Under the pieces are notes generated by a model. It saw nothing but the letters and a program-made list of their open reading frames with translations, did not search any database and was not told the origin of the DNA. The translations under genes were made by a program, and so were the position numbers. From the NCBI RefSeq assembly GCF_014636495.1, contig NZ_BMEM01000002.1, positions 124,001 through 188,000 of the forward strand: a stretch of DNA of 64,000 nucleotides, read 5' to 3'. This stretch comes from Ornithinimicrobium tianjinense. Its GTDB lineage: Bacteria > Actinomycetota > Actinomycetes > Actinomycetales > Dermatophilaceae. This document shows positions 58,984 to 64,000 of the stretch, piece after piece. Position 1 is the first letter of the stretch. Every line of letters begins with the position of its first letter.

Positions 58984-59880
58984 TCAGACGAGCAGGCTCA
59001 GCAGGACCCAGCACACCGGGGCGTTGACGACCATCGAGTCGAGGCGGTCCATGATGCCGCCGTGGCCCGGCAGCAGGTGTCCCATGTCCTTGATGCCGAG
59101 GTCCCGCTTGATCGAGGACTCGGCCAGGTCGCCCACGGTGGCGAAGACCGCCGCCAGGGCGCCGACCACGGCACCGGCCCACCACCTGCCGTCCAGCAGC
59201 AGGGTGACGGCGAGTGCGCCGACGAGGGCGCTGGTCGCCACCGAGCCGCCGAAGCCCTCCCACGACTTCTTCGGGGACAGCGCCGGCGCCATCGGCGTCC
59301 GCCCGCGCAGCACGCCGACGGCATACCCGCCCGTGTCGCTGGCCACGGTCACCAGGACGAAGGTGAGGATGCGGCCGACCCCGTCGGGCTCCGCCAGCAT
59401 GAGCGAGGTGATCGCGCACAGGAGCGGCACGTAGGCGACGATGAAGACACCGCCCGCCACGTCGCGGGCGGCGCCGTCGGGCTCGCCGGTGGAGCGCCAC
59501 AGCAGCACGAGCGCGACCGAGGCCGCGAAACCCACGGCCAGCGCCTCGGGGCCCCCCACGTAGGCGAGGGGCACGAGCAGGACCGCGGCGAGCAGGGGCG
59601 GGAAGGGGGGCCTGATCCGCCCCTCCCGCATCGCGTGGTCCAGCTCCCACACGCCGATGGCTGCCGCGATCGTCACGAGGATGACGAACGCCCAGGGCAG
59701 CAGCACCAGACTGCCCACGACGAGGACGCCGAGGATCAGACCCACCCCGATGGCGGCGGGCAGGTTGCGTCCGGCGCGCGAAGGTCGGGGGCCGGGCCCG
59801 CTCCCGGTCAGGGTCCGGTAGGCGCGTCGCGACGAGGTCGCGCCTCGACCGGGATCGCGCCCGGCGTCCTGGTCCGTCAT
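58984..59880 (-). CDS. cdsA: Phosphatidate cytidylyltransferase
   Basis: CdsA makes CDP-diacylglycerol from phosphatidate and CTP in the membrane. The 298-residue protein has a basic disordered N-terminus (about 1-35), about eight helices, and the family signature SSIKRDLGIKDMGHLLPGHG with DRLDS (about 255-282). It follows frr by 26 bases in the order pyrH-frr-cdsA. No Shine-Dalgarno is evident; it may depend on upstream translation. Confidence 0.96.
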   Translation of the reverse strand: MTDQDAGRDPGRGATSSRRAYRTLTGSGPGPRPSRAGRNLPAAIGVGLILGVLVVGSLVLLPWAFVILVTIAAAIGVWELDHAMREGRIRPPFPPLLAAVLLVPLAYVGGPEALAVGFAASVALVLLWRSTGEPDGAARDVAGGVFIVAYVPLLCAITSLMLAEPDGVGRILTFVLVTVASDTGGYAVGVLRGRTPMAPALSPKKSWEGFGGSVATSALVGALAVTLLLDGRWWAGAVVGALAAVFATVGDLAESSIKRDLGIKDMGHLLPGHGGIMDRLDSMVVNAPVCWVLLSLLV

Positions 59881-59906
59881 GGGTATGCCGTGGACGTGCC
59901 GGCCGC

Positions 59907-60473
59907 TCAGACCTCGAGCAGCTCGGACTCCTTGTGCTTGAGGATCTCGTCGACGGCGTCGACGTGCTTCTTGGTCAGCGCCTCCAGCTCCTTCTCGGCG
60001 CGCGAGCCCTCGTCCTCGCCGATCTCGCCGTCCTTGACGGCCTTGTCGATGGCGTCCTTGGCGTGGCGGCGCACGTTGCGCACGGAGACCTTGGCGTCCT
60101 CGCCCTTGCCGCGGGCGAGCTTGATGTACTCCTTGCGACGCTCCTCGGTCAGCTGCGGCATGACGATGCGGATGGCGTTGCCGTCGTTGCTGGGGTTGGC
60201 ACCCAGGTCGGAGTCACGCAGCGCCTTCTCGATGTCCTTCATCGCGCTCTTGTCGTAGGGCGTGATGAGCAGGGTCCGGGCGTCCTGCACGGTGAAGGAG
60301 GCCAGCTGCTGAAGCGGGGTGGGCGAGCCGTAGTAGTCGACCTCGAGCTTGGAGAACATCCCGGGGTGGGCGCGGCCGGTGCGGATGTTGGCCATGTCGT
60401 CGCGCGCCACCTCCAGAGCCTTGTCCATCTTCTCCTCGGCCTCCATGAGGGCCATGTCGATGACCTCAGACAT
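59907..60473 (-). CDS. frr: Ribosome recycling factor
   Basis: Frr splits post-termination ribosomes with EF-G. The 188-residue protein has the conserved segments [40 protein letters not shown] and the C-terminal helix bundle ([22 protein letters not shown]). ATG at 60473 with AAGGAG nine bases upstream; a longer frame is unsupported. Order pyrH-frr-cdsA is conserved. Confidence 0.98.
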   Translation of the reverse strand: MSEVIDMALMEAEEKMDKALEVARDDMANIRTGRAHPGMFSKLEVDYYGSPTPLQQLASFTVQDARTLLITPYDKSAMKDIEKALRDSDLGANPSNDGNAIRIVMPQLTEERRKEYIKLARGKGEDAKVSVRNVRRHAKDAIDKAVKDGEIGEDEGSRAEKELEALTKKHVDAVDEILKHKESELLEV

Positions 60474-60519
60474 GTGGTCTTGCTCCTTCGTGTCGCGTCG
60501 TGCGTGGTGGTCGTGGCGG

Positions 60520-61299
60520 TCAGCCCGCGGTGACCAGTGTCCCGATCTTCTCACCCTTGATGGCGCGGGTGATGGCGTCCTCCCCCTCCATGCCGAAGAC
60601 GAGCATCGGCAGGTGGTTGTCCATGCAGAGGCTGAACGCGGCCGCGTCCACGACCCGCAGGTTGCTGGAGAGCGCCTCGGAGAAGGTCAGCGTGTCCAGC
60701 TTCTTCGCGGCCGGGTCGGTACGCGGGTCGGCGGTGTAGACGCCGTCCACGCCGTGCTTGCTCATGAGGACCGCGTCGCACTTGATCTCCAGCGCGCGCT
60801 GGGCGGAGACGGTGTCGGTGGAGAAGTACGGCATACCGGCCCCGGCACCGAAGATGACGACCCGGCCCTTCTCGAGGTGCCGGATCGCCTTGCGGGGGAT
60901 GTACGGCTCGGCGACCTGGCCCATGGTGATCGCGGTCTGGACCCGCGTGTCCACGCCCTCCTTCTCCAGGAAGTCCTGGAGGGCCAGGCAGTTCATCACG
61001 GTGCCGAGCATGCCCATGTAGTCGGCCCGGGCCCGCTCCATCCCGCGCTGCTGCAGCTGGGCGCCGCGGAAGAAGTTGCCGCCACCGATCACCACGGCCA
61101 CCTGCGTCCCGGCACGGTGACCTGCCGCGATCTGACGGGCGATCCCACGCACGACGTCGGGGTCGAGCCCCACCTGACCGCCGCCGAAAGCCTCACCGGA
61201 GAGCTTGAGCAGCACCCTGCGCCCGGTGTGCGGATCGTCCTCGACGGGCAGGGAGGTGGGGGTCGGAACGGTCGCGGTGCTGGGCGCCGACGTCGTCAA
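60520..61299 (-). CDS. pyrH: UMP kinase
   Basis: PyrH makes UDP from UMP and ATP. The 259-residue amino-acid-kinase-fold protein has [44 protein letters not shown] and [14 protein letters not shown]. The best start is the TTG at 61299, eight bases after AGGAGG; the next clear homology begins about 28 residues in, so the exact start is not certain. In most actinobacteria rpsB-tsf precede pyrH; here nrtR lies upstream, divergent. Confidence 0.95.
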   Translation of the reverse strand: MTTSAPSTATVPTPTSLPVEDDPHTGRRVLLKLSGEAFGGGQVGLDPDVVRGIARQIAAGHRAGTQVAVVIGGGNFFRGAQLQQRGMERARADYMGMLGTVMNCLALQDFLEKEGVDTRVQTAITMGQVAEPYIPRKAIRHLEKGRVVIFGAGAGMPYFSTDTVSAQRALEIKCDAVLMSKHGVDGVYTADPRTDPAAKKLDTLTFSEALSSNLRVVDAAAFSLCMDNHLPMLVFGMEGEDAITRAIKGEKIGTLVTAG

Positions 61300-61385
61300 G
61301 GCAGGAACCTCCTGGTCGGTGGAGCGGTCGGTCGATCCTGCCACACGCGGGGCCGCGGCTGCGCATCGACGGGGCGCCGGCACGG

Positions 61386-61391
61386 CAAGAT
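61386..61391 (+). promoter_or_regulatory. Possible -10 element CAAGAT before nrtR
   Basis: CAAGAT, six bases, then the GTG of nrtR. It departs from TANNNT at the first base, so it is weaker than the other examples. No ribosome-binding site is seen. Confidence 0.3.
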
Positions 61392-61397
61392 GGACAG

Positions 61398-62288
61398 GTG
61401 ACGGGAGAACGCGTGGGTGCCGAGCTCGTGGCCGTGCTGACCGCGGTGTCCGGCGGGCAGGCCCTGGTGCTCACGGCCGACGAGGGCACTCGCCTGCCGT
61501 CGGGGCCGCTGCGCAGCGAGCACCGCTCGATGCAGGCGGGCCTGCGCGCCTGGGTCGAGCAGCAGACCGGGCACTCGCTGGGCTACGTCGAGCAGCTGTA
61601 CACCTTCGCCGACCCGGACCGCAGCAGCGCCGGCGGCCGCGTGGTCTCGGTCTCCTACCTCGGTCTCGCGCGCGACGTGACGGAGGGCGCCGGCTGGCGG
61701 GACTGGTACGCCTACCTGCCCTGGGAGGACCACCGCCCCGGGTCCCAGGGTGGCGCCCTGGTCGCCGACGTGGTCGAGCCGGCACTGCGGTCCTGGGCAG
61801 GGCAGGTCGACGACCGCGACGAGCGCGCCCGTCGGGAGCTGCGGGCGGGAGTCTGTTTCGGGCTCGGCGAGCAGCCCTGGTCCCCGGAGCTGGTGCTGCA
61901 GCGCTACGAGCTCCTCTACGAGGCCGGGCTCATCCCCGAGGCCGGCGGCACCCTGGTGCCCGGCGAGCGGATGTGGGCCGACCACCGCCGCATCCTGGCG
62001 ACCGGCATCGCGCGGCTGCGCGCGAAGATCCAGTACCACCCCGTCGTGTTCGAGCTCGTGCCCGACAGCTTCACCCTCGGCCAGCTGCAGTCGACCGTCG
62101 AGACGGTGGCCGGGCAGACCGTCCACAAGCAGAACTTCCGCCGACTCGTCACGGCGCAGGACCTCGTGGAGCCCACCGGCGCGACCGAGACCGCCACCGG
62201 GGGCCGCCCGGCCCGGCTCTACCGCTTCCGGCGCGCCGTGCTGGAGGAGCGACTGGCGAGCGGCACCAAGCTGCCGCGCCCCCGCTGA
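61398..62288 (+). CDS. nrtR: NrtR-type NAD biosynthesis repressor (Nudix plus winged helix)
   Basis: A 296-residue transcription regulator. The N-terminal domain has the Nudix fold, but the Nudix box is degenerate ([14 protein letters not shown] in place of the REUxEExGU helix), as in regulators that bind but do not split ADP-ribose-type ligands. The C-terminal winged helix (about 215-296) has the NrtR pattern [25 protein letters not shown] and [10 protein letters not shown]. It lies directly before nadA-nadB, its expected targets, with palindromic operators in the gap. Confidence 0.9.
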   Translation: MTGERVGAELVAVLTAVSGGQALVLTADEGTRLPSGPLRSEHRSMQAGLRAWVEQQTGHSLGYVEQLYTFADPDRSSAGGRVVSVSYLGLARDVTEGAGWRDWYAYLPWEDHRPGSQGGALVADVVEPALRSWAGQVDDRDERARRELRAGVCFGLGEQPWSPELVLQRYELLYEAGLIPEAGGTLVPGERMWADHRRILATGIARLRAKIQYHPVVFELVPDSFTLGQLQSTVETVAGQTVHKQNFRRLVTAQDLVEPTGATETATGGRPARLYRFRRAVLEERLASGTKLPRPR

Positions 62289-62303
62289 CCAGCCGCTTTG
62301 TCG

Positions 62304-62358
62304 ATGCTCATGCTGAGCATATACACTCGCGTCGCCTAGTAATGCTCAAACGAAGCAT
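62304..62358 (+). promoter_or_regulatory. Two ATGCT-N7-AGCAT operators before nadA
   Basis: Site 1 is ATGCTCA-TGC-TGAGCAT (62304-62320), a perfect 7-3-7 inverted repeat. Site 2 is ATGCT-N7-AGCAT (62342-62358). Both are 17 bp, centres 38 bp apart, in the short gap between nrtR and nadA. They are the likely NrtR operators and probably flank or cover the nadA promoter. Confidence 0.65.
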
Positions 62359-62381
62359 AGGTGCGCGACGGAGGTCCGACG

Positions 62382-63398
62382 ATGCCCCTTACCACGATCC
62401 CTGCCCCAGTGTCCCCGACGACGGGCAGCACCGCCGCACAACGCACGGCCCATCTCTACGACCGGGTGCGCCACGTCGTCCCGGAGGTCGAGTGGCCCTT
62501 CTTCGCCGAGGACATCGAGGCGATCCTGCGGCTGAAGGCCGAGCGCAACGCCGTCGTCCTGGCGCACAACTACCAGACGCCCGAGATCTTCCACTGCGTC
62601 TCCGACATCGTCGGTGACTCCCTGGCCCTGGCCCGGGAGGCGCAGGACGTGGAGGCCGACGTCATCGTGCTGGCCGGGGTCCACTTCATGGCGGAGACCG
62701 CCAAGCTGCTCAACCCCGAGCGCACGGTGCTCATCCCGGACCTGCGGGCCGGCTGCTCGCTGGCCGAGTCGATCACCGCGGCCGACGTCCGCGAGCTGCG
62801 CCGCCAGCACCCGGGCGTCCCGGTCGTGACCTATGTCAACACCTCGGCGGAGGTCAAGGCCGAGAGCGACGTCTGCTGCACCTCAGGCAACGCGCTGCGC
62901 GTCGTGGAGTCCCTCGGGACGGACCGCGTCATCATGATCCCGGACGAGTACCTCGCCCAGAACATCGCGCGCCAGACCTCCGTGGACGTGATCACCTGGC
63001 CCGGCCACTGCGAGGTCCACGAGCGCTTCGGCGCCGACGACATCCGTCACCTGCGGGCGACACACCCGGACGCGGTCGTGCTGGCGCACCCCGAATGCCC
63101 CCCGGACGTCGTGGCGGAGGCCGACCTGGCCGGGTCCACCGCCCAGATGCTCGACTTCGTCGTGACCCGCCGCCCCCGCCAGGTGGCCCTCGTCACGGAA
63201 TGCTCGATGAGCGACAACATCGCGGCCGAGCACCCCGAGGTCGAGTTCGTGCGGCCCTGCAACCTCTGCCCGCACATGAAGCGCAACTCCCTGGCCACGA
63301 TCCGCCGCAGCCTGGAGACGATGACCAACGAGGTCACCATCGACCCGGCGGTGGCCGTCCGTGCGCGGGCGGCGGTGGAGAGGATGCTCGCGGTATGA
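62382..63398 (+). CDS. nadA: Quinolinate synthase
   Basis: NadA condenses iminoaspartate and DHAP to quinolinate with a 4Fe-4S cluster. The 338-residue protein has [11 protein letters not shown], and its three cluster cysteines can be placed in RAGCSLAES (near 126), TECSMSDN (near 274) and [11 protein letters not shown] (near 292-295). ATG at 62382 with GGAGG seven bases upstream; a GTG at 62361 in the same frame is less likely. It overlaps nadB by four bases (ATGA). Confidence 0.97.
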   Translation: MPLTTIPAPVSPTTGSTAAQRTAHLYDRVRHVVPEVEWPFFAEDIEAILRLKAERNAVVLAHNYQTPEIFHCVSDIVGDSLALAREAQDVEADVIVLAGVHFMAETAKLLNPERTVLIPDLRAGCSLAESITAADVRELRRQHPGVPVVTYVNTSAEVKAESDVCCTSGNALRVVESLGTDRVIMIPDEYLAQNIARQTSVDVITWPGHCEVHERFGADDIRHLRATHPDAVVLAHPECPPDVVAEADLAGSTAQMLDFVVTRRPRQVALVTECSMSDNIAAEHPEVEFVRPCNLCPHMKRNSLATIRRSLETMTNEVTIDPAVAVRARAAVERMLAV

Positions 63399-64000
63399 CG
63401 CGCGCGCTCGTCGTGGGCGGTGGCCTGGCGGGCCTGGTGACGGCGCTGCGCCTGGCCCCCCGACCCACCACCGTGATCTCGGCCGGGCCGCTCGGCGACG
63501 GCACGTCCACGGGGTGGGCGCAGGGCGGCATCGCCGCGGCGCTGGGCAGCGACGACTCGGCGGCACTGCACGCCGCGGACACGCTCGCAGCCGGTGCTGG
63601 TCTCTGCGACCCTGCGGTCGTCGAGCGAGTCACCGGGGCGGCCCCCGAGGCGGTCCGGTTCCTGGAGCGCCTCGGCGCCCGCTTCGACCGTGCGTCCGAC
63701 TCCACGCTGCGGCTCGGCCTGGAGGCCGCGCACCGCCGGCACCGGATCGTGCACGCCGGCGGTGACGGGACGGGCGCGGAGATCCTCGCGGCGGTCGTGG
63801 CAGCCGTGCTCGCGGAGCCGGCGATCACGGTGCTCGAGGGCGCGCGCGCCCGCCGGGTCCTCGTCGAGGACGGCAGGGTGGTCGGGCTCCTCACCGAGCA
63901 CCACGGAAAGCTGCTCAGCCTGCCCGCGGACGCGGTGGTGCTCGCGACCGGTGGCGTCGGCGGCCTGTGGGCTCACACGACCAACCCGCGCGGGTCGCGG
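63395..64000 (+). CDS. nadB: L-aspartate oxidase, 3' end off window
   Basis: NadB oxidises aspartate to iminoaspartate for NadA using FAD. The visible 202 residues include the FAD motif [17 protein letters not shown], the segment [18 protein letters not shown] and [19 protein letters not shown], all typical of the family. Start at 63395 overlaps the nadA stop by four bases, so the two are coupled. The gene runs off the right edge; nadC probably follows. Confidence 0.96.
   Translation, partial: MTRALVVGGGLAGLVTALRLAPRPTTVISAGPLGDGTSTGWAQGGIAAALGSDDSAALHAADTLAAGAGLCDPAVVERVTGAAPEAVRFLERLGARFDRASDSTLRLGLEAAHRRHRIVHAGGDGTGAEILAAVVAAVLAEPAITVLEGARARRVLVEDGRVVGLLTEHHGKLLSLPADAVVLATGGVGGLWAHTTNPRGSR

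Overview
The window is a G+C-rich (about 70% or more, by eye) chromosomal segment of an actinobacterium. The gene order (nadD-proA-proB-obgE-rpmA-rplU-RNase E/G; rimP-nusA-ylxR-infB-rbfA-truB-ribF; dxr-rseP-ispG; pyrH-frr-cdsA) and the protein sequences fit the order Micrococcales, and the Intrasporangiaceae/Ornithinimicrobiaceae group is my best guess. Almost everything is chromosomal core or near-core. I see no rRNA, tRNA, CRISPR array, insertion sequence or prophage, and no gene-free stretch longer than 300 bases.

Layout. 1-2787: partial nadD, a small membrane protein, then on the other strand a GtrB/ArnC-like glycosyltransferase overlapping a squalene-cyclase-like toroid protein. 2775-10612: proA, proB, obgE, rpmA, rplU and RNase E/G, all leftward. 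10887-16762: the two halves of the radical-SAM pair (TIGR03936 and TIGR03960 families), split by serC-serA, a truncated SRPBCC gene and dodecin. 16845-27476: fadD15-like ligase, rodA, ribF, truB, rbfA, infB, ylxR, nusA and rimP, leftward. 27596-32914: ferritin-like lipoprotein, APH-like kinase, YyaL/DUF255 protein and a CapA-like lipoprotein, rightward. 32930-41885: TSUP permease, proS, a cysteine desulfurase-like protein, esterase, EamA permease, S9 peptidase and a DUF4081 GNAT. 41997-46145: glpD-glpF-glpK. 46218-50335: a P-loop nucleoside kinase, a cupin-GNAT fusion, ispG and rseP. 50335-53748: dxr preceded by three overlapping genes that look like a type VII secretion substrate cassette. 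53864-57730: PrpE-like ligase, LOG protein and DinB protein. 57777-61299: rlmN, cdsA, frr and pyrH. 61398-64000: nrtR, nadA and the start of nadB.

How it fits together. Three familiar actinobacterial blocks lie in tandem, and metabolic genes have been inserted at block joints: serCA inside the radical-SAM pair, glpDFK plus a kinase and a cupin-GNAT between ispG and the DUF4081 GNAT, and four genes between that GNAT and proS. NAD synthesis appears at both ends (nadD; nrtR-nadAB). Proline synthesis (proBA) sits behind an ArgR-box-like operator. Isoprenoid synthesis (dxr, ispG) is translationally chained to the putative secretion cassette.

The most interesting items are the EspC-like / WxG-like / EspG-like cassette fused by 4-base overlaps to dxr; tandem 17-bp operators between nrtR and nadA; TGCAT-N4-ATGCA in front of proB; an over-represented octamer GGTATGCC/GGCATACC (23 exact copies counted by eye) that carries many of the rare A/T-rich codons; and at least 13 genes whose start codon lies 6-7 bases after a TANNNT -10 element, which predicts leaderless mRNAs.
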